From Agapanthus africanus (lineage: Eukaryota; Streptophyta; Magnoliopsida; Asparagales; Amaryllidaceae), in assembly GCA_030015575.1 (NCBI GenBank), contig CM057344.1:190791044-190855043 (forward strand): a DNA stretch of 64,000 nt. The letters are read 5' to 3'. Positions 1 through 9,893 of the stretch are shown in pieces (positions within the stretch are counted from its first letter, which is position 1; each line of letters opens with the position of its first letter). The notes under the pieces were generated by a model. That model did not search any database. It had not been told where the DNA came from and saw only the letters and a program-made list of their open reading frames with translations. Position numbers and translations under genes: made by a program.

Positions 1-301
1 CTGGAATATCGATGCCCTGTCTCGATACTCCCAAGACTAGGAACAATTGAAGGATGTACTTACCGACTACCACTGCCCCACTAGTATGATCTGCATCATA
101 ATCTTGGTAGTTAAGTACTCATCCTAAGGGCTTTATCAACATGTAATAGAGAGACAATAAGTGTACATGTTAAGATAAAGTGCAACCAGATAGCATACTA
201 TCATATCGAGCAAGAAAATCCTCCCTATATATGTCCAAGCATCCACTACAATATACATCGCATGTACAGTAATGGCCTCTAGGGCATACATATAACTAAT
301 A
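1..301 (-). mobile_element. Copia-I 3' LTR, partial (window edge)
   Basis: This is the reverse complement of the 3' LTR of a Ty1/copia element; the rest lies before the window. It matches the left part of the solo LTR at 12985-15040 and the LTR at 7821-9893, including the GATAGCATACTATC inverted repeat near 189-202 and the GGGCATACATATA terminal block. The terminus, expected to read CCAACA, has decayed to CTAATA at 296-301. The polypurine tract in reverse complement follows at 302. Boundary identity comes from comparison with the intact CCAACA end at 15035-15040. Confidence 0.85.
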
Positions 302-316
302 ATCTCCCACTTGCAC
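302..316 (-). other. Polypurine tract of Copia-I
   Basis: On the minus strand this reads GTGCAAGTGGGAGAT directly before the 3' LTR. The same 15 bases precede the 3' LTRs of both Copia-II elements (28232-28246 and 63113-63127), so plus-strand priming is conserved between the two LTR families even though the LTRs differ. Confidence 0.8.
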
Positions 317-522
317 TAAGGCCATTTGTTGTAGTATCTCATAATCAACGTCCTATAGAAGTCTCTTTAGGGTAAGGCCTTTGTGAGTGGATCCGCCGCG
401 TTATCCTTCGTGTCAACTCTCCTGACCTTGATCCCTTGGAGATCAACCATCTCCCTGATCAGGTGATATTGTCCTCAGAATATGTCTGGAACGCTGATGG
501 GACCTGCCTTCCTAGGCCAAAT

Positions 523-840
523 CTATAACTCCATTGTTGTCACAATAACAGTTATTGGACGCTCAAAGGTAGGAACCATGTTCATCTCATGAACAAGAAT
601 TATCCAGACAACCTCTTTGGTAACATCGTTGGTAGCGATGTATTCATCCTTTATCGTCCAGTATGTCACGGTATCTAGCTTGAAACTCTTCCAACATACC
701 GTCCCTCCACCGAGGGTAAAGACAATGCCTGTGACTGACTTTCCGTCGTCCTTATCACTCTTGAAGCTCGAATTGGTAAAGGACTCACACTGGAGTTTAC
801 CATTACCAAACTCCAAGAACATTTCTTTAGTGCTTCTCAA
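523..840 (-). pseudogene. Copia RNase H, degraded
   Basis: The minus-strand translation matches the Ty1/copia RNase H domain. About 27 residues in, it shows a SFKSDKDDGKS block (usual family form DxDxAGDxDDRKS), then VFTLGGGTVCWKSFK, and later EYIATNDVTKEVVWI, which corresponds to the family EAEYIAA...KEAVW segment. The family STTEAEY segment reads as WTIKDEY, so a catalytic acidic position may be altered. In the normal copia order this is the last domain, next to the polypurine tract, as here. It is a relic, as no full pol frame remains. Confidence 0.85.
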
Positions 841-1166
841 GTACTTAAGAATGCCCTTTACAGCTGTCCATTGATTCTCCCAAGATCCTATTGATTCCTA
901 ATCACTACACCTAGTGAGTTAGCTACATCTTGTCTGGTACATAACATCGCACACATGATAGAGCTTACTGCCGAAGCATAGTGTATCCCTTGCACGCGAG
1001 CTCTCTCCAAATCATTCTTGGGAGACATCTTTTTGGAGAGAGTGATTCATGAGTAAGTGGGCGAACCACCACGCTTAGAATCTTCCATACTAAACCCCTT
1101 TAGTATGGTGTTAATGTACTAGGATTTGGGACACTCCCAACATCTACTTAGATCTATCACCATAGA

Positions 1167-1466
1167 TCATAATCCACAAGATGTAGTAGGTATCATCCAG
1201 ATCTTCCATGGAGAATCCCCGTGATAAGAGGAACTTGACCGAGTGTAGCATAGGAAGCCATTTCCTATCAAGAGTACGTTATCTACGTACAATACATGGA
1301 GGACAATCATATTCTCTAATGCCTTCTTGTATATACAAGGTTCATCTACCTTTTTGATGAAGTCAAACTCTTTGATCGCCATATCAAAATAGATGTTCCA
1401 ACTCCGCGATGCGTGCTTCAATCTTGATGGACTTAAGCATAGCTTTGAAAGTCTCATCTTTTCCAT
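1167..1466 (-). pseudogene. Copia reverse transcriptase, degraded
   Basis: The minus-strand translation contains LKHASRSWNIYFD, the family LKQASRxWN block, then DEPCIYKK and VLYVDNVLLIGN, the RT active-site block. The second catalytic Asp of YVDD is Asn here (GAT to AAT type change), so the enzyme would be dead even without the surrounding frame breaks. It lies between RNase H and integrase relics, as expected for the copia order PR-INT-RT-RH. Sequence between 840 and 1167 is probably the rest of RT but is too broken to read in one frame. Confidence 0.88.
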
Positions 1467-1819
1467 CTACACCAAGAATCTTCTCAAGATCCATTTGCTC
1501 CCAATGGGTTTTACCCCTTCAGGTGCAACATGAAAAGTCATACTTTGTTGGTGTATATGAATTCCATCTTTTATCGCATAGCATCCAGCCTTTTCACAGA
1601 GTCCCCACTCGTGATGGCTTTCCTGAACCGTGTTAGGCCATCATCAAGCATGATGCAATCCTCGCTCTCACCGTCACCAAGGAAACCGTAGTATCTCTCA
1701 GGTAGATGAGGAACCCTACCAGATTCGCGGAGAGGCTGAGGTTCGTTGGAGACTATTGAATCCTTTGGTTTCACCAAATCATCAGCTATTAGTTTGTCTA
1801 GCTCGAACTCCTTCCAGTT

Positions 1820-2104
1820 CTACCTCATGACCACTAATTTCTTCACAAGAAATTCCTTTTCTAAAATGGTGGTATGCTGAGAAACAAAACACTTTTGCTT
1901 CTCAGAATGGTAGAAGATATATCCTCGCGAATGTTCGGAATATCCAACAAACTTATAGAACTGACCTTGCCTCGAGCTTGTCCAGATTTTGCTTTTCAAC
2001 ATTGGCCGGGCAACCCCATATCTTAACTCATTTAAGACATGGTCTCTTCCCATACCATATCTCATATGGAGTGGTAGGAACTGATTTGGATGGATTCCAT
2101 TCAA
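1820..2104 (-). pseudogene. Copia integrase C-terminal region, degraded
   Basis: The minus-strand translation has KSKIWTSSRQGQFYKFVGYSEHSRGYIFYHSEKQKCFVS...LEKEFL in partial agreement with the conserved copia integrase C-terminal block (family pattern: CxxxFVGYPxxxxGYxFYxPxxxKVFVSRxxxFxE). This block follows the catalytic core in Ty1/copia polyproteins and precedes RT. No continuous frame joins it to the core at 2261-2572. Confidence 0.85.
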
Positions 2105-2260
2105 TAGGTATACAACTTCTCAAGTGCATAACCCTAAAAAGAAACAGGCAACTCAGCAGTACTCATGATAGAGCACGCCATATCTCAGAGAGTGCGATAC
2201 CTCTGCCCCGATACACCGTTGTGCTGTAGTGTATACGAAGGAGTAAGCTCAGAGAGAATT

Positions 2261-2572
2261 CTATTCTATATTTAGAAAATCCTGGAACTCCATGCCCAAG
2301 TATTCGCCTCCTCGATTACATCGTAGGACTTTAATACTTCTACCCGTCTGGTTCTCAACTTCAAGCTTATATTCCTTGAATTTCTTAAAAGTTTCAGACT
2401 TGTGTTTCAACAGGAACATATGTCCGAATCCCGAGAGATGATCAGTGAATATAATGAAGTACGAAGAACCAAGACTAGCATTTATGGACATAGGACCATA
2501 TACATCATCATGTATGCGTCCCAAGAGTTCAATAACTTTATGTCTGTTTCCAGTAAACGGAGTATTGGTCAT
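2261..2572 (-). pseudogene. Copia integrase catalytic core, degraded
   Basis: The minus-strand translation carries DVYGPMSINASLGSSYFIIFTDHLSGFG, where the DxxGPM and TDHxS positions align with the first and second integrase catalytic aspartates (family DxCGPM and FIDDxSR blocks), and RSIKVLRCNRGGEYLGMEFQDF, where the family has LRSDRGGEY; the conserved Asp of SDRGGE appears as Asn (CNRGGE). Loss of this acidic position and the short frame mark it as inactive. Confidence 0.88.
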
Positions 2573-3043
2573 TTTACCTTTGAGACAAGACTGGCAAGTA
2601 TCATAAGATGAAAATTCGAACAGATTCTCATATTCATCCTTATGTAACTTAGCTGGTCGTGTCGCATTGATATGACATAATCTACAAGATGGATTCGTTC
2701 ATTTCTGAACTACTCCTCTTGTGTGCGTTCTACATATTTTGAACTGTGGTTTGATTTAGAACTTATATGTCATTACATAACGTGCCTGATCCAACCAACT
2801 CTTGATTCAGGAAAATGTTCACAACATTATCCTGTAATACAAAATTATATCCTTCTTTAACTTAATAAAGAAACTGATGTAATGTCATATATCAGGTTCG
2901 GCATCTAATGACATTTGTTCAGAATCAATGTATTTACCATTTGGTAATACAAGGTGATATCTGCCAACTGACTTGGCTGCAACAATTGCACCATTCTCTA
3001 ACACTTAGAGACATATCACCCAATCTCGGTTCTCTACCATTCT

Positions 3044-3326
3044 GTAGCCTATGTAACAGATTACATATGTGGGATCCTGATCCGGTATCTCATACCCAGG
3101 ATGTAGAGGATACTGAAAAACAGTTCTCTGTAATGAACACACCCGAAGAAGATGCATCAACATGCACTTTCTTCGATTGGGTGGCATGGGAATTCGGATA
3201 TTCCCCTATTTTCTGCTCGGACTTATAACAATTATAAGATAGAGCGGAACCAACATTCTCCAGCTCAGTATAATAAGCAGGTTCAGTCAAAACATCCATA
3301 TTATTATCTTGATTAAGACATAACAT
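3044..3326 (-). pseudogene. Copia protease active site and upstream linker, degraded
   Basis: The minus-strand frame from 3326 reads a Ser/Thr-rich linker ending SGVFITENCFSVSSTSWV, then a TGA stop at 3090-3092, and continues in the same frame as DTGSGSHICN. This is the Ty1/copia aspartic protease site (family form WVLDTGCGSHIC), so the TGA replaces a Leu codon. The protease normally follows gag. No gag-like sequence, such as a CCHC knuckle, is visible between this domain and the leader, so gag appears to be lost. Confidence 0.8.
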
Positions 3327-3902
3327 GGTAGCTACAAGGAGAGAGAGAAGAAAATACTCAGCGTATGCTCTTGCAAGATCAGATTAGTTATTATTTTATC
3401 TAATCAGGATGGCTCCCACCATTTTAATCAAATCTTCCTTCAAACGCTAAAAGGTAAGACTAACTGGGATTAATTACACCTTACAAGTTGTTCATACCAT
3501 AATTTTGCATTATTATATTCCCCATTCTTAGTCATTTTACAAATAAACAGATGCTTTTGACCCATGTCTGCTACATAGTTGCAGGTTACAGGTTCTCGGA
3601 ACAAAAACAGTGAAAAAGATAAAAAGACGATACAAAAGTGAGACTACGACCAATAAATGGAAGAATCATGATCAAGCCTACAGTTGGAGAATAAACGAAG
3701 ATCAGTGAACAAGTTCACAAAGTACAAATGCAGCACAAGGTTCAAGACTTCGACATGAAGCAAACGGTAAAGTCCACGACATTGTTCAATATAGAAATCT
3801 GGAAGAAAACTAGAAGACAATCTGAGAAACCAAGTGAAGAAAAGCCAAGGAAAATGCAACAGGAAGAAAGCCAGAAAAACACAGCCAGAGACCCCATTAG
3901 AC

Positions 3903-3951
3903 GGCCGCGGATCCGCGGCCAAACATGGGTTTTGGCCACGGTTCCGCGGCC
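3903..3951. repeat. Paired GC-rich palindromes
   Basis: An exact 18-bp palindrome GGCCGCGGATCCGCGGCC (3903-3920) and a near copy (3934-3951) flank an AT-rich spacer. The inner halves also pair with each other. The same design occurs at 35528-35576 and 45657-45704 and, eroded, at 7223-7270. Confidence 0.85.
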
Positions 3952-4069
3952 ATATGGACCGCCTGTTGGTGCTAAAAAGTGTTGGTGCGGCGGTGCGTTG
4001 ACTAGTCTTCTTAGGGGTATATTTGTAAAAGCAAGTGTGCGTCGATTGTAACCTTAAGGTTTCTATGCT

Positions 4070-4125
4070 CTATAAATAGAAACTCTAAAACCTCTTTTGA
4101 GGTATGCCTCTTTTTGTCAAATAAA
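4070..4125 (+). promoter_or_regulatory. TATA box and poly(A) signal of the inserted LTR-like element
   Basis: CTATAAATAGA at 4070-4080 is a strong plant TATA box. AATAAA at 4120-4125 follows about 40 bases later. This compact TATA-to-poly(A) arrangement is typical of an LTR U3/R region and suggests plus-strand orientation of the insert. Activity cannot be judged. Confidence 0.5.
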
Positions 4126-5201
4126 ATTCAGAATTTCTATCATGTTTTGAGAGCATCAATAAAGTAAGTAGATTTATTTTTATTGCCCTAGTTCTTATTT
4201 TTTAATTCTGCCCTAGTTTAAATTTATTATCTGCCCTAGTTTAAATTAGATTAGAACTTTTATTAATCTGCTGTAGCTTAGATAATTAATCTTTTTAAAT
4301 CGAAAACTCAAATAAAAACATGTATTTTATCGATCCCCTAATGAGTGAGTAGATCCTCACTTGTTAGGGTTAGGAGTAGGAAAGGCTTCAGAGATGAAAA
4401 TTTCTCACTCCTTTCTTTCCCATCACATATTAAATAATAGGACTCCATGCATACATACACACACCGCTCCCTACGACACCCTACCTATGAGGTAACGGTG
4501 ACACCGTAGTTTAAAAGACCGGTTGTGCATATTTTCCATGGAGGTTAGGGTAAGAATTAAGAAAGGACGGACAAAGACCTAAAGGAAGAAACATCGTTTC
4601 CTCCCGATCGTCCTAATCCCCTTTATTAATTGTTACCATAACACCTACTGAGATCTAAATTAGGTCATTGAAAGCGGTGGGAAATCTTTAATTTCTAAAC
4701 TTAACCTAAACCTAACCCTTGCAAGATTCTAAATCCTAGTCTAAATCAACTTAGTTTTTAGTGATAAACATCTCACACCGTTTGGAATTAACTCGTTAGA
4801 ACAATTAGGAAATACACAACATCCCTGTGGACCGACCCATACTCACCGGCTAGCTACCAAGTGACGCCGTTCTTGATTGCGGTAATTAATTCTTTGATAC
4901 ACAAAATATCATTCAATCACAAGTTCACCAATCTTTCGGCCAGGACAGTGTCGGTATTTTGAGGGAGGTTCCCGTGCTTTCGCATGGACCTAATTAAAAT
5001 GAACCTCATTTTCCCAGGGGCGTAACCCCATTAACACCTTTTTAGACACCTACTTGATCGGCTAATTGTAATGTCTAAAACTCTCCCAGGAGTAACTCTT
5101 ACTCGCAGTGGGTATAGGGATCCAACTATCTCATAGAAGGTATGCAATCTCATTGCAAATTTCAACACTTGAAATTTCCGATAATATTTTACCCCTAGTG
5201 A

Positions 5202-5410
5202 CTTATGACCTTAACTATGGTCAACAAATCATAAGCACTAGTCAAGTTCTACCCGTCATTTCCTGATTAAATAGACACACCCACATGACCCTTAACTATG
5301 GTCAACAAAGTCATATGACTGTCCTAGTTAATCGCATCATATGCTGTGTAGGAAGATATCACTTAGCTACCACACACGACGCCTTAACTATGGTCAACAA
5401 ACGTAGCACG
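5202..5410 (-). other. Three-hairpin array in the Copia-I leader
   Basis: Three inverted repeats lie at 5202-5235, 5282-5317 and 5373-5410. Each has the same core (minus strand TTGTTGACCATAGTTAAGG) inside a different stem: CTTATGA/TCATAAG (perfect, 7 bp), CATATGAC/GTCATGTG (one G-U wobble) and an 8-of-9 stem with wobbles around CGTGCTACG. Spacing between starts is 80-91 bases. Homologous arrays occur at 33785-33993 and 59179-59389 in the sense orientation of those elements. Confidence 0.75.
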
Positions 5411-5556
5411 AATAATAAGTACTCTACTTTCTAAAATGACGGAGGGTCACGTCAGGTTTTTAAGACAACCTTTTGCGTAATGAACATGATATCGTTGTAG
5501 AATCGAGTGATTTTGAAAATGAGTGTTTTTGAGGCTTTTACTAGTTTCGCTAAAGA

Positions 5557-5730
5557 GGTCACTCCCGGTGAAGGGATCTCGGCTTTTTTCTCATCGAATG
5601 AGGTGCTGGATATTTCATAAATACCACTATGCAAAGCATGAACTAAAAAAGCAATAAAAAACAAAACCGAGTGGGTTGTAGCATCTGCTAGTTTCGCTAA
5701 AGAGGTCACTCCCGTTGAAGGGATCTCATC
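5557..5730 (-). repeat. Duplicated GGTCACTCCCGG...GGGATCTC motif
   Basis: A 27-base motif beginning GGTCACTCCCGG and containing GAAGGGATCTC occurs at 5557-5583 and, with small changes, at 5704-5730, each followed by a GAATGAGGTGC or GAATAAGGTGC block. The same pair occurs at 34139-34165 and 34277-34303, and on the plus strand at 58871-58897 and 59008-59034. It is a conserved tandem module (about 140 bp period) of the leader. Confidence 0.85.
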
Positions 5731-7807
5731 TTTTTCCTGATCGAATAAGGTGCTAGATATTCTACAAGGAATACCGCTATGCAAAGTAAAAACTAGAGCT
5801 ACCAGTTTTTAAAATAAGATTCTACAATATCTTTAGGTTTCTTTTGTTTCGTTAATCTCATTAATGATGTCCTATCAATTATACTTCCTAAGCATCACAG
5901 AAGAAACGAAAGCAGCAATATTTATTATATATCATATATATAATATAAGCTTTCGTCTCAGAATATCAAGTGATCACATCATAGAATATCGGCAGCAGAA
6001 GAACGCATATGAAATATTGGATATACTAGGAATTCCGTATTTTAAATTAAGCCAGTAAAAAACACAGATTCCACGGTCGTGATGAATAGCCAAACCCACA
6101 TCTCTAGACCCCTACGAGAGCGGAAAACAACCCTACAAATTCTAGAGTTAGGAGACCCGGTCTCGACTTCTCGAGATGGTCTCCCATTGGATCCTAGAAC
6201 CCGGTTACTTGTGCTCCCCTTCTTGGGTCTATCCTAATGCGGAAAAGTAAATAATAAACATCAATGGTCACATCATCCTCAACCCGGAAGTGCCCCAATA
6301 AAAGAATATTACATACAAGCTTTTACATGAATGAAAACGAAAAACTCTCATCTCACATAAAAAAAACCCCGGCTGTTCAAAACACGACGATCTAATATAA
6401 CATATCACAGCAACACATAACATCATATGTCATCAACGTAAGTAAATAAGCGTATCCCAATTGTCGTTGACATATAGCAATGAAACCGGCGATACACCAT
6501 ATATTACACTTATGGTCGCAGAAAAGAAAGTGAAAAACTACAACAATTGGAATCCGCAACCTTCTTAGACATCATAAACCCAATGTATCACATACTTTGG
6601 ATTTCATTCCTATGCAAATGAATTCCTTAGACATCACATACCTAACAATTATAAACCCCGTATTTTAGTCTCGATATTGAAAACACTTTTCAATAACCAA
6701 TCGGGTAATTCAACAAGATTCCCGATAACCTGATCGAATGCTAGTTGGAAACTTTAGTAGACGGCCGCACCCCCGATGTCGTCGACGAAGTGCACTAAGG
6801 CGGAACACCGTGGCCGCGAGCACCCGAACGGATGCTTTTGGCGACGGGGTTCTCCTACAGTCACTTGGTCGGGGTTATAGGGCGTGGCTATTTAGTAAGG
6901 TTACCCGGCGAGTATCTGCGTACGCTACGTGATTGCGACGGACTTTTAATCCACATAAAAATTCCGTGGCAACCGATCAATTGAGACTAAATTGCTATAT
7001 TTATAAAATTCAAATCAATTATCACATAACTAATTATTGTGGATTCCAAATATTGTATCACAATCACAGATAGCTAGACGATGTTAAACTTTTCGATCGA
7101 ATAAACAAACACCCAAAATTTCTCAAAGAGCTCAATACTTGAGCGGAGTTTAAAAAATACCCAGAACATGCCACATCACCTATGAACCATCCATAGTAGG
7201 GCCAACCCATGCCTCACTTATGTCGCCGCGGAACTGCCGCAAACTCTAGGGTATGACCGCGGTTTCGCGATCCAAATAGTCGAGTTTGGGTATCGTTCTT
7301 CTAGAGGGTCCACAGAATCGCTTGAATGATTTTCTGAAGATTTTAAACACGAAAAAATCCAACTCTTGGAAAATTTCCAGCAAGGGAAAAAATGGGTTTT
7401 TGATATCCGTTCGAACTTTTTAACGCCGTTTAAATAACTTGAATAGATGTTAGAATTACGACTATGAAGCACTCCGAATTTCCTTTGCACAAAGATAACA
7501 TCACATGCAAATTTAGAAAAAACAAGCAACACCCGAAACACCAAAACCTAGAGACTGGAATACCATAAAAAATTGAGACCATAATTCCCTAACAAAACCG
7601 AGCAGGCCAGTTTTTCGAGACATGTGGCCGGCCATTTTCCGGTAAGGAGGGCTCAGGTTTCTGTGGTGTTCATGTTACATCTCATGTGACATTCTGCAGT
7701 TGCTTAAAAATTTTTAGAGGCTATTTAAAAAACGACAGAAACTAGGTTTTAGTATCGGGTGTTTCGGATTTCATAATTCTACAAACATCGTTTAATTCTC
7801 TAGCATG

Positions 7808-7819
7808 GCTCTGATACCA
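7808..7819 (-). other. Primer binding site, initiator-Met tRNA, Copia-I
   Basis: The minus strand reads TGGTATCAGAGC, the usual plant LTR-retrotransposon site complementary to initiator tRNA-Met. It lies one base inside the 5' LTR edge (7821) and so fixes the orientation and the LTR boundary. Confidence 0.92.
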
Positions 7820-7820
7820 C

Positions 7821-9893
7821 TGCTGGGTTCCTAGGCGGCCGCTGGGTTTCGGGAGGCATTGACAATGCCGTTTTCAAAAAATTGGTGCGCTAAAGAACCC
7901 TAACGCTAGAATCTAAACTAGAGAATTAGACGAACAAGAATGCAAACAACTTTACATACAAAGTGAACAAGAAATACAACCTTTGTAGACCGGTCCATCA
8001 CTTCAATAGCTTCGTGTAGTAGTCCCTTCGCTCAAAGTAGTGAACTCCCGGACTCTAGTGAGGCTCCATAAGGTGAAACGAACAAGCTTGCTTGTAGTCT
8101 TCGAGGCCGAAGATGATCTACGTCGAGGAGACACTAACTCAAGCTACCTCTACACTAAGCGATGAACTAGTGAAGAAACAACCCTATCTAAATGGCTAGT
8201 AGAGAAGAGGTTGATGAAGTAGGAATTTTGCTCACTATAGAAATTATTTTCTCATTATTTTTCTTCATCTCCCATAAACCTAGAGAGCTAAGCTCTTGAT
8301 GAAGAAGAAGATGAAGAGAGAAGAGAATGAAACTCATGAGGTAAGAATTGCAACCATGGGTGATTTAGTATCATATACTAACTCATGTAGAGACTAAACT
8401 ATGGCTAATAATAATGGTTAGATTAATAAATATCTACAAGTAAAACAAAATTAGTGGGCTTGGTCAACGGTTCTACAAGCTTCTACAAGTATCAACCTTG
8501 TGACTAATTACCAACTAATTTGATTTACTTTAAATAAATAAAACCCATCATTATTATATGCATGGTGTGGGTCTCATACACCCATGTATAATGTGGCATC
8601 AAGCATGACACAAAATAATGTACATTAATATATATTGCGTATATACAAAGTGTACACAAGTGAGAAAAAGAAATCTTAAGTGATATAATATTAGTTAATG
8701 TAAGATAATATATCAAATATATAATTATACATTAAATTATTAAATCAACACTTGATTTAAAAATCCGGCTATATCACATACAACCGACTAATATCAAATA
8801 TATCAACTTGTCTAATCAACACTTGATTCGACAGCCCGGTTATATCACATATAACCGACTGATATCACATATCGCGAGAATAGAATACGGTATCTCATAC
8901 TCATATTAATCTCGGTCCCGCACATATCTCATATGTGTTCCTACTTCGTTTCGCTTGAGCCAGGAAATCTCTATGTAGGACTCTAAAGACTCGTAAATAC
9001 GCCGGCAGTAGGTGGTGATCATATCAGTCACCCACAAACCACAATCGGTCTGCTAAACGTAACAGCCACCCGGGTATTGAGCGATCAGAAGATCAACAAG
9101 CAAGCCTGCTCATACTCCTGCGAATCCAATCAAGTAACACCACCCTACAGTCCGGTCTCTTCGTCAGATATGTCGCATATCACAACTTGGGGATGGTATA
9201 ACGTCAGACCTCAATTGCCTGATAAGTCATGCCAATGTAAGGTCCATAACGGTTCGAGAAACTACTGATAACATTTACCAGTAGATCTCAGCAACCCTGT
9301 CCAGGGATTTCCTGTTATGGCCAATCGATCATAGCGCAACATCAACCCCCAATACCGAGAGAGACAAATCCCCTCCCATCACTCATTGCCTCCATATAAC
9401 TCGGGAATGACCCAGAAACTACCATTTTGCACGATCTCTTGAACGTTGTAAGGTGAAAATCAAAGCACAGTGGGAATCACACACGACTCTATGACGATCT
9501 CGGGTCGACAGACTAACCTTTACCAGTGTCACCAGAGAACTGCTATCTGACGATATGTATAATACCATCTAGAAGTTCTCGGCGAGTCCGTTCAGTGTAC
9601 CCAGTCGCCATTGAGCACCCGTATACCTTCTCTGATGTCAAACACCAATGGATGTGGGATTATCCATCGCCCATCATATGGGTCAACAAGCGCATACGCT
9701 ACTCTACTCTGGAGTATCGATGCCCTGTCTGGATACTCCCACGACTAGGAACAATTGAAGGATGTACTTACCGACTACCACTGCCCCACTAGTATGATCT
9801 ACATCATAATCCTGGTAGTCAAGTATTCATCCTGAGGGCTTTATCAATATGTAATAGAGAGACAATAAGTGTAAATGTTAAGATAAAGTCCAA
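7821..9893 (-). mobile_element. Copia-I 5' LTR, truncated at its outer end
   Basis: This LTR begins (plus-strand view) with TG at 7821, next to the PBS, and matches 1-301 at its other end (9720-9893). It lacks about the last 200 bases, including the GATAGCATACTATC repeat and the CCAACA end. At 9892-9896 it joins a gypsy LTR through a few shared bases. It carries the paired inverted repeats seen in all copia LTRs here (9256-9289 and 9295-9306). Short frames within it are not supported as genes. Confidence 0.85.

Larger units (their letters stand above)
3477..5084. mobile_element. LTR-like insertion inside the Copia-I internal region
   Basis: Comparison with the reverse Copia-II copy (33440-33700) shows that Copia-I sequence stops near 3476 and resumes near 5085, so about 1.6 kb was inserted. 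The insert has a TATA box and polyadenylation signal in close order (4070 and 4120) on the plus strand. Near 4823-4850 it has an ACATCCCTGTGGACCGACC block like that near the 3' end of Athila/Tat-type LTRs. It may be a solo LTR or a truncated gypsy element. I could not fix TG/CA ends or a TSD (TAATT at both edges is possible), and no coding domain is seen. Edges are approximate. Confidence 0.5.
5085..7807 (-). mobile_element. Copia-I leader (non-coding), without gag
   Basis: This reverse-strand stretch lies between the primer binding site and the protease relic, where gag should be. No ORF of gag type and no CCHC motif are visible. It is homologous in patches to the leaders of both Copia-II elements. 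Reading from the PBS, it has an eroded GC-rich palindrome pair (7223-7270), one CG-rich module (about 6090-6245), two GATCCC...GGGAGTGACC repeats (5704-5730 and 5557-5583), and three spaced hairpins (5202-5410). About 2.7 kb is unusually long for a copia leader. Confidence 0.75.

Noticed and set aside
3477..5084. Endogenous pararetrovirus (caulimovirid) promoter fragment
   Set aside because: The TATA and poly(A) arrangement could fit, but no viral RT, movement or coat domain is present and the Athila-like end block favours an LTR.
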